A stretch of DNA of 8,000 nucleotides from Halobacteria archaeon (GTDB lineage: Archaea; Halobacteriota; Syntropharchaeia; Alkanophagales; Methanospirareceae). The DNA is taken from positions 1-8,000 of the forward strand of contig JAOZPO010000062.1 of the NCBI GenBank assembly GCA_029932715.1, in the 5' to 3' direction. Position 1 is the first letter of the stretch, and each line of letters starts with the position of its first letter. Positions 1 through 6,826 of the stretch are shown here, piece after piece. A program made the position numbers and the translations under genes. The notes under the pieces are model-generated. The model saw nothing but the letters and a program-made list of their open reading frames with translations, was not told the origin of the DNA and searched no databases.

Positions 1-2
1 CC

Positions 3-2834
3 AGTATGCCATTGAAGCTAAAAGTAGGAACAAAAGAAGTGACGTCACTTGCCAAGGGTACTCCTAAATTTAACATTGATGTGGGAGGGATAAACCTATT
101 TGATGAGGATAAGGTTGATCTTAAGGTAATAGGACCCAAAGGCCAGATAAAAACTAAACCCGGCTATACATTTGCTCCCATAACCGTGGGAGAATTGAGA
201 CAACTTACAAACATTGACACCACAAACTGGGATATAGGTCATTACACATTCCAGGTAGTAACGAAATCAGCAAACGCATGTGGCCTGGATGCAAGCAGTG
301 TAAAGGAGGAGCTGGATATAGTAAGGGGACTAATAAGTATTGATGCAAACAGGACTTCGGCCATCGAAGACGAACTCGTTGAGCTTACAGTAACCGGTGT
401 AGCCGGTAGAAGTATAACAGTAAAGGCAGACCCATTAAGCCAGCATGTCATATTCCCTCCGGGAATAGATGACAATCCAAATACGGTTGAGACCAACTGT
501 TTCGAGGATACAATAGACGATGACGGCACGAGGACATACGCAGTTAAGTTCACCGACACAGGACTTTACACGATTAAAGTAATAGATGTAACCGAATGGG
601 ATTTATATGATACCGTTGACATTACCGTTACGGACAAACAAGTCAGCTTTGACGTGCCTGTTTCCGTAGAACTCGGCGACAGCTTCACGATACGAGGCAC
701 GGCAAACACCGGCGATACCGTGGATATTGCGGTAGATGATTATGTATGCGCTAACCTGAACGATCTCGTATTGACTAATAACGAATTTGAAGTAGCGATA
801 GACACAAGTGCAGCGGACGTGCCAGCAGCATTCACAGTTCCGGGTGCTGCACGATTACGTGCATTCATAGACCGGGCAGAAGGAACGGGCAGCATATCCA
901 CCGAAAGAGACGATGGTTTCGTAGTGCTGTTCATGCTGAACCAGCAGGGAGGCGGCATTGACGTCTCTTCCGATGTCGAAATAGGCAAGAACGAAACCAT
1001 AATCCTGACGGTATCGGCATTACCAGAGCACAACGTGAGCGTAACAACCGCAGACACAGCGCATACCGTCTTTGAATACAACAGATATGACTTTACAGGC
1101 ACGAGTGATAACGTTATTACCGTAGCGCCAGCCGATAATGTCTCAATCCTGACGGATATAGGTGATTGCGATAGTCAGACAAACGCGATGAACGTCCCGG
1201 GCGTTTGGAATACGATGGCCCCTAAAGGCACATTAAAATTCGCGGTCCATTTCGCAGATACGGGCACGTACACACTTACGGCAACTGACTATGGAACCGG
1301 TTATCCTACTGCTACCCGGTTAGACGCAGAGGACATAGAGATAACAGTAATAGAGAAGAATGTGACGTTCGATGTGCCTTCTATTGTGGTAATAGGCGAA
1401 ACGCTCACGATAAAGGGCACGTCAAAGAGCGGTGATACTCTGGACATTGCAGTGGATGGAGAGGTAGTGCCGAAACTGGATGATGTTATAATAAACGCGA
1501 ATGACGAATTTGCAGTGGAGATAGACACAAGCGATGCACCAGCGGGATTCCTGATTCCTGGTTCCGTGACTCTGAGGGCATACATAGACCGAGCAGTGGG
1601 GGGTAGTATATGTCCCGGGGAAAAAGATGATGGATATACGGAGGTGTTCATGGTAAGACCCTATCTGACTGCCGGGTTATCAACTGATTTAGTTGACCCG
1701 GGTGATGAGTTCACGGTCAGCGGTAGTGCCAAAGGTTCAAAGAGTGTAGATATACTCATTGTTGCACCAAAGGGTTACAGTGGTACAAATATAGAAGATA
1801 GCTCGTGGAAGCAGATGTATATAGGGTCAACAGGCGTTTCCGCAGCAGATGGCAGGTTCTTAAAGAAGATCAGTGTGGGCGATGACGTTGATACCGGGCG
1901 ATACCTCGTGGTTGTGCTCAGCAAAGGAAGCGATGGCGTGTATGGGTGCTGTAATGAAGGGGATATGATTGGTGGGGCTTCGGTTGCGTCACCAACGCCA
2001 ACACCAGGACGGCGGGGAAAATGCAGAGGTGGTATAACAATCGAGGATGCTTTAGACTGCTATTCGCTCAGAACAAGGACCCAAGAGGAGATGCTGGCGG
2101 TATTCGATGATATATTAGAATTAAGCGACGACCTCATCCGGGTGGGTTACGTAACAGTTGGAGAGCAAGAGACGCTAATCCTGTATCCAATAGCCGATGT
2201 GGTTGCCGGCGACTCTTTAGAAGTAACAGGAGAGACAACCAGAGAAGACGGTACTATTATCTGGCTAACGGTAAAAGGCAGGTACTTTGAGATAGTACCG
2301 CAAGCTGCTGTTGCAAGTGATTGTATGTTCAGTGCCGCATTCAATACGATCGGAGTACCGCCGGGTGCATACATGGTGAAAGCAATGGATGGCTATGGCT
2401 ATACCACAGCACGAATCGTTAATATCATCACGGAAACGGCTGCATTCGATACAGAAGAAAGAGGCGGTGGTGGCGGTTCTGCGGGAAATGGCACACTGAA
2501 TGATACGATCACAATACACAGGATGTACACTTATTCCTGCCCGGGAACAGGTGGACACAGTAAATATGCAGCATTCTACGACCTGAATGGTACGAAACTG
2601 GGCGAAGGTAGCTGGAACCAGTACGGGGAGGGTTACCAGTACATTACGTTTGATGCGCCGTTCACGCTAAAAATCGGTAACCGTTACAACTACACGATAG
2701 AAACGGGTTCGTATCCTTTAATTATACATAGGCACGCACAAACAACAGATAATGGCACTATCACATGCACGGAATTTACAGATGCAAACGGCAATAAATA
2801 CAACGATTGGATTCCTGCTATAAGGTTGGAATAA
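3..2834 (+). CDS. Modular S-layer-like secreted/surface protein, 5'-truncated
   Basis: At least 942 residues can be read. The first visible ATG (position 6) is probably internal: the reading frame is open to the window edge and the product begins without a signal peptide, in the middle of a beta-rich domain. Numbering from that ATG, residues 1-106 resemble the N-terminal domain of methanogen/ANME S-layer-like (DUF3821-type) proteins, ending in the ACGLDASS motif near 91-98. Residues 107-210 and 315-449 are two copies of one Ig-like module; 211-311 and 450-551 are two copies of a second. Degenerate copies of the second appear at about 552-640 and 714-805. A TPTPG linker lies near 664-668, a glycine-rich linker at 820-827, and a distinct terminal module at about 828-942. 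At least ten N-X-S/T sequons occur, five of them in the terminal module. There is no C-terminal membrane helix or sorting tail, so attachment to the cell is unexplained. A structural or adhesive envelope role is inferred; no catalytic motif is visible. Confidence 0.85.
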   Translation, partial: SMPLKLKVGTKEVTSLAKGTPKFNIDVGGINLFDEDKVDLKVIGPKGQIKTKPGYTFAPITVGELRQLTNIDTTNWDIGHYTFQVVTKSANACGLDASSVKEELDIVRGLISIDANRTSAIEDELVELTVTGVAGRSITVKADPLSQHVIFPPGIDDNPNTVETNCFEDTIDDDGTRTYAVKFTDTGLYTIKVIDVTEWDLYDTVDITVTDKQVSFDVPVSVELGDSFTIRGTANTGDTVDIAVDDYVCANLNDLVLTNNEFEVAIDTSAADVPAAFTVPGAARLRAFIDRAEGTGSISTERDDGFVVLFMLNQQGGGIDVSSDVEIGKNETIILTVSALPEHNVSVTTADTAHTVFEYNRYDFTGTSDNVITVAPADNVSILTDIGDCDSQTNAMNVPGVWNTMAPKGTLKFAVHFADTGTYTLTATDYGTGYPTATRLDAEDIEITVIEKNVTFDVPSIVVIGETLTIKGTSKSGDTLDIAVDGEVVPKLDDVIINANDEFAVEIDTSDAPAGFLIPGSVTLRAYIDRAVGGSICPGEKDDGYTEVFMVRPYLTAGLSTDLVDPGDEFTVSGSAKGSKSVDILIVAPKGYSGTNIEDSSWKQMYIGSTGVSAADGRFLKKISVGDDVDTGRYLVVVLSKGSDGVYGCCNEGDMIGGASVASPTPTPGRRGKCRGGITIEDALDCYSLRTRTQEEMLAVFDDILELSDDLIRVGYVTVGEQETLILYPIADVVAGDSLEVTGETTREDGTIIWLTVKGRYFEIVPQAAVASDCMFSAAFNTIGVPPGAYMVKAMDGYGYTTARIVNIITETAAFDTEERGGGGGSAGNGTLNDTITIHRMYTYSCPGTGGHSKYAAFYDLNGTKLGEGSWNQYGEGYQYITFDAPFTLKIGNRYNYTIETGSYPLIIHRHAQTTDNGTITCTEFTDANGNKYNDWIPAIRLE

Positions 2835-2861
2835 GCGGGAATCCACTATTTTTTCCCGCTT
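2833..2861 (+). terminator. Hairpin terminator after the surface-protein gene
   Basis: An 8-bp perfect inverted repeat (AAGCGGGA at 2833-2840, TCCCGCTT at 2854-2861) overlaps the TAA stop codon and encloses a 13-nt loop ending in a T run. The T run lies in the loop rather than after the stem, so either the hairpin or the oligo-T could be the functional element. Its position at the end of a convergent gene pair supports termination. Confidence 0.55.
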
Positions 2862-2975
2862 TATAGTTATTATACTACTTGTACAGATGCTAAAAGGCAA
2901 AAAAGGTCTAATTTCTAGTGCAATCAGGAATCACTACTTTTTTGAATAGAATTGATAATTTACACGTTTAAATCG
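2835..2975. other. Convergent intergenic region
   Basis: This stretch of 141 bases separates two converging genes. Besides the hairpin it holds a T6 run on the plus strand (2938-2943), an A6 run (2899-2904; T6 on the minus strand, downstream of the neighbouring minus-strand gene), and a partial second copy (2926-2943) of the GGAATC-ACTA-T run sequence of the hairpin loop. It looks like a bidirectional termination zone. I see no convincing coding frame or RNA gene in it. Confidence 0.5.
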
Positions 2976-3776
2976 CTATTGTGTGATTAGCGTATGTTTC
3001 TTTTTCCTTAACATCAGATAACCAACGGCTAATATGCCTGTAATGGCGAAAATCACGTTGAAGCCAGACGATGCGGGACCTGGCGAAGAAGATGGTGTTA
3101 GTACCGGAGAAAGCGAAGGAACCGCTGAGATAGTCCACCAGACATGACCATGACAGTGCCCAACAGGCCGTTGCCATGCTTTGTATACCGATTCTTGTAG
3201 CGGTACTGCAACGGTGATGCTCGTGGGAATACCGCTAAGTTCTCCTTTCCATAGCAGTCCATCATTATATTCCTTGAATTTATCGTCAATAAAATCCAAT
3301 CCAAGAGGTTTCAAAAGCCAAATAAAAGTCGCTCGATACCTGTCATCGCTTTTCGTTACCGCATCGTGAATGTCACATCTTAGAACTGTCGCTTTTCTCG
3401 GCTCGTCAAATTCTACTTCTGTACCAGCGGCATATTCACCTCGTTCTCCGTATTTCGCTATCTTTTCCGCTAAATCATTGATCACTACGGTTTTGTACTC
3501 TTCTTTATCCTCCAGAATCGCTTTGAATTCGCGTTCAGTCCAGAAAGATTGCTTTTGGTAATGAACGATTGTATCTTCCACTACTACTGTAATGTTGCTG
3601 TTAAGTTCCCTATTGTCATGCAGCGGCTGCTGAGCGGTCCCAAAAGGTAAAATAACGGTGATCACGGCACAGACACAAATAGCAGTGGTTAAAATTGCAA
3701 TTTCGGGCTTTAACTTGCATTTACGCATCTCTTCACTCATTTTCGCCCGCGCCCTATCTGTTACCAGCTCCATCAC
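2976..3776 (-). CDS. Exported membrane-anchored protein with PGF-CTERM-like tail
   Basis: The product has 266 residues from a GTG start at 3776. A basic stretch followed by a hydrophobic segment (about residues 25-45, ending FGTAQQ) looks like a signal peptide. A start at the ATG of residue 17 (3728) would give the more classical signal peptide MRKCKLKPE..., and I think it more likely. The exterior part (about 48-215) has no family I can name. It carries two central cysteine/histidine features: RCDIHD near 133-138 and an HCHGHVWW motif at about 207-214. A Pro/Ser/Thr-rich spacer (about 218-237) follows, then SGFNVIFAITGILAVGYLML and RKKK. That tail matches the layout of archaeosortase PGF-CTERM signals (spacer, PGF, hydrophobic helix, basic end), except that Ser replaces the Pro of PGF. 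It may therefore be processed and lipid-linked, or may simply keep a transmembrane helix. It lies 50 bp downstream of the 96-residue gene on the same strand. Confidence 0.75.
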   Translation of the reverse strand: MMELVTDRARAKMSEEMRKCKLKPEIAILTTAICVCAVITVILPFGTAQQPLHDNRELNSNITVVVEDTIVHYQKQSFWTEREFKAILEDKEEYKTVVINDLAEKIAKYGERGEYAAGTEVEFDEPRKATVLRCDIHDAVTKSDDRYRATFIWLLKPLGLDFIDDKFKEYNDGLLWKGELSGIPTSITVAVPLQESVYKAWQRPVGHCHGHVWWTISAVPSLSPVLTPSSSPGPASSGFNVIFAITGILAVGYLMLRKKKHTLITQ

Positions 3777-3826
3777 CCGTAACGATAGTAAGTTAGTTGG
3801 ATAGAAAGAATCTCATGCCCGCGAGT

Positions 3827-4117
3827 TCAACCTACTTCCACTCCTTCTACTCCTGGCTTTTTTGCACCTGGCAATCGCTTCAGCTCATTTGGCACTCTTA
3901 CCCTCATCACGTTCGTGGAACGTATATGATAAATGGGATCACCGGTCATTGGATCGTAATCCTCGGTACGAATGACGCTACTGACTATCGTCTTAAACTT
4001 CAATATCGTGCCATCTTCCAGCTTGTATTCATTCCAATCCTCTTTTACCGTCTCAAAGTCTATGTCCATTGCTTCTACTTCGCCCCCTTTTGGTAATTGT
4101 ATCTTCAATTCCTTCAC
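3827..4117 (-). CDS. Conserved-looking 96-residue protein of unknown function
   Basis: This is a small, mostly hydrophilic protein read from a GTG start at 4117 (VKELKIQLPKGG...). It has no signal peptide, membrane helix or cysteine pair. The central part (about residues 32-78: KLEDGTILKFKTIVSSVIRT, then EDYDPMTGDPIYHIRSTNVM) has the alternating pattern of a small beta-barrel or beta-sandwich, with a turn-forming DPMTGDP segment. The C-terminal 15-20 residues are Lys/Pro/Gly-rich and probably disordered. I have a weak memory of similar short proteins in methanogen and ANME genomes, but no assigned function. A shadow frame runs on the opposite strand; the minus-strand reading is preferred for its charged, globular-like composition and because it sits in line with its same-strand neighbours, with an AT-rich promoter-like region just upstream. 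Confidence 0.7.
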   Translation of the reverse strand: MKELKIQLPKGGEVEAMDIDFETVKEDWNEYKLEDGTILKFKTIVSSVIRTEDYDPMTGDPIYHIRSTNVMRVRVPNELKRLPGAKKPGVEGVEVG

Positions 4118-4130
4118 CTTTCTCTTACTT

Positions 4131-4170
4131 GATATCTTATATTAAATAAAATAAATATATATTAACATAA
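4131..4170 (-). promoter_or_regulatory. AT-rich promoter-like region upstream of the 96-residue gene
   Basis: The gap between the methyltransferase stop and the small gene's GTG is almost entirely A/T in this interval. On the minus strand a TATA-like TTTAATATA is centred about 23-24 nt upstream of the GTG at 4117, the spacing expected for an archaeal TATA box with a very short leader. The region could also help terminate the upstream gene. It is judged by eye only. Confidence 0.4.
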
Positions 4171-4174
4171 AGAA

Positions 4175-5227
4175 TCAACCTTCCTTCTCAAGTACCGTTA
4201 TGTACCGGTTTAAACTTTTATGAACCCTGTACTTATGCTTCTCGATAATATGGAACTGGTATCTATGGAAAAGAGACGGAAGAGAAGGCGAACTGAAGAC
4301 GATCACTACTCTTCCTCTGCTTTTAAGCACGCGATGCATTTCAGCCAGCGCATTCAGATATAAACGTTCCACGCGCAGCGAGGAGGATTGTACATTAAAT
4401 GAGCCTGATACTAATGACGATCGCCCGTAAGGCAGGTCTGTTACAACTGTGTCAACGCTTTTATCATGCAAAGCTATTTTAGACGCGTCTGCTACTATCA
4501 GATCAGCGTTCAGGTGGTAAAATCGCATGTTCTGCGCCGCACCCCGCACTATCTTCTCCTGCACGTCTATTCCGATTACTGATACACCCATCAGACCTGC
4601 TTCTATCAATAGCCCGCCGGTGCCGCAAAATGGGTCAAGAAGTAGCTCTTTCTCTTTTACGCCGCTTAGGTTGACAAGAGCACGTGCAAACTTTGGCATC
4701 ATGACGCCGGGCGAGAAGAATGGTCTTAAATGCGGTCTCCGGTCCTCAAAATCCTTCTTAACGCGTGAATGCAAGAGCAAACAGAAGCAGCATGTATGTT
4801 TCATGAACAGTAGCGTAAACGTCTTACTCGCTTTCCTCAGGTTCACTTCGTAACCTCTGCTCTTTATTATCTCGCCCGCTCTGCCTTCTAAACCGTGCTC
4901 TAACGCAGCGGGTTTCTTGCCTCGTACTCGCACCACAAAAGTCTGCCCCTGTCCCATAATTCCGCTTATATCTGTATTTGTGATGAGTTTCTGTATTTCA
5001 CGCTCTTCTTGCTTGCTCATACCCAATATTTCGTGTATGCTGTGCGTCATTCCCAATCGCTTTGATATTGTATCGAGAATCCCGAGTCTTATATCCGCTG
5101 CAATCACCAAAAATCCTTCAGAACGCATCTGCTCTGTATAAGAGACATTTAAAGCACGCAGACATCCTGCAACTTCTGCTTTCGGCAGTGTTTCATGCTC
5201 GCCTGAAAGCTCAAAAGCGAGTAGCAT
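4175..5227 (-). CDS. tRNA (guanine(10)-N2)-methyltransferase, Trm-G10/COG1041 family
   Basis: The 350-residue protein combines an N-terminal THUMP-type RNA-binding region (about residues 1-155) with a C-terminal Rossmann-fold SAM methyltransferase domain. Family landmarks are RRPHLRPFFSPGVMMP at about 163-178, the SAM-binding motif DPFCGTGG at 198-205, an acidic SAM-contact position in GIDVQEK near 219-225, and the catalytic DLPYGRSS at 264-271, where Leu takes the second position of the commoner DPPYG. By family it methylates N2 of guanosine 10 in tRNA, giving m2G or m2,2G; whether mono- or dimethylation cannot be read from the sequence. The length is normal for archaeal members. Three cysteines (HTCCFC, about 144-149) sit in the THUMP-side segment, which is unusual to my eye. 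The ATG at 5227 is chosen because MLLAFELSGE matches the usual start of the family just before the THUMP strand. Confidence 0.92.
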   Translation of the reverse strand: MLLAFELSGEHETLPKAEVAGCLRALNVSYTEQMRSEGFLVIAADIRLGILDTISKRLGMTHSIHEILGMSKQEEREIQKLITNTDISGIMGQGQTFVVRVRGKKPAALEHGLEGRAGEIIKSRGYEVNLRKASKTFTLLFMKHTCCFCLLLHSRVKKDFEDRRPHLRPFFSPGVMMPKFARALVNLSGVKEKELLLDPFCGTGGLLIEAGLMGVSVIGIDVQEKIVRGAAQNMRFYHLNADLIVADASKIALHDKSVDTVVTDLPYGRSSLVSGSFNVQSSSLRVERLYLNALAEMHRVLKSRGRVVIVFSSPSLPSLFHRYQFHIIEKHKYRVHKSLNRYITVLEKEG

Positions 5228-5322
5228 CTTTTATTTGTAATTGTATAGCAGAGGTAAAAGAAGTAATACAATGTTTTTAACTATGAATTTCTTAATTTAA
5301 ATCATCATTGCATAGATAGGAG
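5228..5322. promoter_or_regulatory. Divergent promoter region between the tRNA methyltransferase gene and pdxS
   Basis: This region of 95 bases lies between two outward-facing genes. On the plus strand AATTTAAA (5294-5301) is centred about 25 nt before the ATG at 5323, compatible with a TATA box and a very short leader. On the minus strand, GCTATACAAT (reverse of 5240-5249) is a possible TATA-like element for the methyltransferase gene, but it is a little close to that start. An AGGAG (5318-5322) touches the first ATG of pdxS and would be better placed for the ATG at 5335. Confidence 0.4.
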
Positions 5323-6243
5323 ATGAAGACGAAGATGGAGAAGGTTGGGGAGATAGAAATAGGAGAGCTCAGGCATGGTACAGAGCTTTTGAAACGTGGG
5401 TTCGCGTCACTGCAAAAAGGTGGCGTGATAATGGACGTTACAAGTAAAAATCAGGCTGAGATAGCAGAGGAAGCAGGAGCTATTGCGGTTATGGCGTTGC
5501 ACGCTGTTCCCGCGGATATAAGGAAAGCAGGTGGAGTAGCAAGGATGGCAGATCCCATGGTCATCTCCGAGATTATTGATGCCGTTACGATACCCGTGAT
5601 GGCGAAATGCCGTATAGGGCATTTTTCAGAGGCTGAGATTCTGGAAGCTTTGGGCGTGGACATGGTGGATGAATCGGAGGTATTAACGCCTGTGGATTCG
5701 CATCATGTGGACAAACGTGACTTTACCGTGCCTTTCGTTTGTGGCGCTCGCGATTTGGGTGAGGCGTTGCGGCGTATAGAGGAAGGTGCGGCAATGGTAA
5801 GGACGAAAGGCGAAGCCGGTACTGGTGATGTGAAGGAAGCGGTTCGGCACATGAAACTAATTATGGGCGAGATAAGATCGTTGAAGGGTAAGAACGAAGA
5901 GGAGCTGAAAGACGTTGCAAAAGAGCTGGATGTGTCGGCTGGATTAGTGCAAGAGACAGCGGAATTGCAGCGGTTGCCTGTGGTTAATTTCGCAGCCGGA
6001 GGAATAGCAACGCCAGCAGATGCTGCGCTCATGATGCGGCTCGGTGCAGATGGTGTCTTTGTCGGTTCCGGCATTTTCAAGTCGGAAGAGCCGAAAAAGA
6101 TGGCTGCTGCTATTGTAGAGGCAGTGAATAACTACGATAACCCGAATAAACTGGCGGATATTTCTAAAGGATTGGGAGTACCGATGAAAGGCATAGAAAT
6201 AAGTGTCCTGGACGAGTCGGAGTTGTTGCAGGTGCGTGGGTGA
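5323..6243 (+). CDS. pdxS: Pyridoxal 5'-phosphate synthase synthase subunit PdxS
   Basis: PdxS is the (beta/alpha)8-barrel subunit of the DXP-independent vitamin B6 pathway. It condenses ribose 5-phosphate and glyceraldehyde 3-phosphate with ammonia supplied by the glutaminase PdxT, and usually assembles as a dodecamer. The 306-residue product is recognisable end to end: GGVIMDVT (33-40) with the catalytic-region Asp38, [10 protein letters not shown] (91-100) with the imine-forming Lys95, [11 protein letters not shown] (158-168) with the second lysine Lys162, the phosphate-loop [16 protein letters not shown], and [14 protein letters not shown]. Equivalents of the catalytic residues known from Bacillus PdxS are all present. 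The usual ALERVPADIR segment reads [10 protein letters not shown] here. The N-terminus is about 10 residues longer than typical; the ATG at 5335, 12 bases after AGGAG, is a good alternative start. No pdxT is visible in the window. A T8 run follows the stop codon. Confidence 0.97.
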   Translation: MKTKMEKVGEIEIGELRHGTELLKRGFASLQKGGVIMDVTSKNQAEIAEEAGAIAVMALHAVPADIRKAGGVARMADPMVISEIIDAVTIPVMAKCRIGHFSEAEILEALGVDMVDESEVLTPVDSHHVDKRDFTVPFVCGARDLGEALRRIEEGAAMVRTKGEAGTGDVKEAVRHMKLIMGEIRSLKGKNEEELKDVAKELDVSAGLVQETAELQRLPVVNFAAGGIATPADAALMMRLGADGVFVGSGIFKSEEPKKMAAAIVEAVNNYDNPNKLADISKGLGVPMKGIEISVLDESELLQVRG

Positions 6244-6250
6244 TTACATA

Positions 6251-6263
6251 GGGGATTTTTTTT
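6251..6263 (+). terminator. Oligo-T terminator after pdxS
   Basis: GGGGA followed by eight T residues (6256-6263) lies just after the pdxS stop codon, without a clear stem. This is the usual form of an intrinsic archaeal terminator. It suggests that the downstream acetyltransferase gene has its own promoter. Confidence 0.55.
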
Positions 6264-6281
6264 ATTTGCAGAACGAGTTAG

Positions 6282-6287
6282 TTTATA
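6282..6287 (+). promoter_or_regulatory. TATA-like box for the acetyltransferase gene
   Basis: TTTATA lies 22-27 nt upstream of the ATG at 6309. That spacing would place transcription start at or beside this codon and give a leaderless mRNA. It is only 7-12 nt upstream of the first in-frame ATG (6294), which would then be outside the transcript. The assignment is by spacing alone. Confidence 0.35.
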
Positions 6288-6293
6288 GCGTAG

Positions 6294-6767
6294 ATGTGTA
6301 AATCAATTATGACTGCGCGGTGGGCGGCAGAGGTACGGGCAGCAGTAGATTATGATCTACGAGATGTCATAAGCATGTGGAAGAGGAATATAAAAGCGGT
6401 GAATACTGCTTATGATATTGCCACTTTGTATCGCTATTTTAAAAAGTATTTCTTCGTTGCAACTTATACGGACACGAACAGCGCTATTATTGGTTTCGTG
6501 GCAGGAGCAGTGCGGGATAGTCACGGGCATATCTCTGGTATTGCCGTGGATGAAGCATACAGGCGGGTTGGTGTGGGTAAGCAATTATTGAAAGCGGCGG
6601 ATGCGAAATTCCTCGGCGATGGGTTCGATAGAGTTACGCTTGAAGTGCGGGTAAGCAATATAGCCGCGATAAGGTTTTACGAAGACCAGGGTTACAGGAG
6701 CTTATACACAGTAAAGGGCTATTATGCAGATGGCGAAGACGCAATAGTATATGAGAAGGGACTTTAA
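6294..6767 (+). CDS. GNAT-family N-acetyltransferase, RimI-like
   Basis: The 157-residue protein has the full GNAT fold signature: a beta-strand with IIGFVAGAVR (65-74), motif A in HISGIAVDEAYRRVGVGKQL (79-98) whose RRVGVG forms the acetyl-CoA pyrophosphate loop, motif B with SNIAAIRFYEDQGY (121-134), and the RimI-like ending VKGYYADGEDAIVYEKGL. RimI-type enzymes acetylate protein N-terminal amino groups, and in archaea a RimI-like enzyme is the general N-terminal acetyltransferase. That is the likely role, but small-molecule GNATs share these motifs. No Shine-Dalgarno sequence is seen before either ATG (6294 or 6309). The second, five codons in, fits the TATA spacing better and I favour it. 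The gene stands alone between an upstream oligo-T terminator and a convergent ferredoxin gene. Confidence 0.88.
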   Translation: MCKSIMTARWAAEVRAAVDYDLRDVISMWKRNIKAVNTAYDIATLYRYFKKYFFVATYTDTNSAIIGFVAGAVRDSHGHISGIAVDEAYRRVGVGKQLLKAADAKFLGDGFDRVTLEVRVSNIAAIRFYEDQGYRSLYTVKGYYADGEDAIVYEKGL

Positions 6768-6826
6768 TTCGTCTTGAAACCATGTCATTTCTTTGGTGAC
6801 TTACGTATAGAAAGGGAGAAAGAATG

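Noticed and set aside
6..8. The ATG at position 6 as the true start of the surface-protein gene
   Set aside because: The frame is open to the window edge and the product would lack a signal peptide, so the gene most likely begins upstream of the window.
2265..2558. 97-codon minus-strand open frame with many Cys, His and Arg inside the surface-protein gene
   Set aside because: It lies wholly opposite a well-supported coding frame and shows no recognisable domain. The Cys/His richness comes from the reverse complement of Ala- and Thr-type codons.
3797..4096. 99-codon plus-strand open frame opposite the 96-residue gene
   Set aside because: It is rich in Trp, His, Tyr and Phe in a pattern typical of an antisense shadow, and overlaps a minus-strand frame with a more natural composition and a promoter-like element upstream.
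4131..4170. AT-rich stretch as a replication-origin element or repeat
   Set aside because: There is no ORB-like or other inverted-repeat motif and no Orc1/Cdc6 gene nearby. Its size and place fit a promoter or terminator.
5703..6080. 125-codon minus-strand open frame inside pdxS
   Set aside because: It is antisense to highly conserved PdxS sequence, and its Ser/Pro/Thr-rich translation is typical of a shadow.
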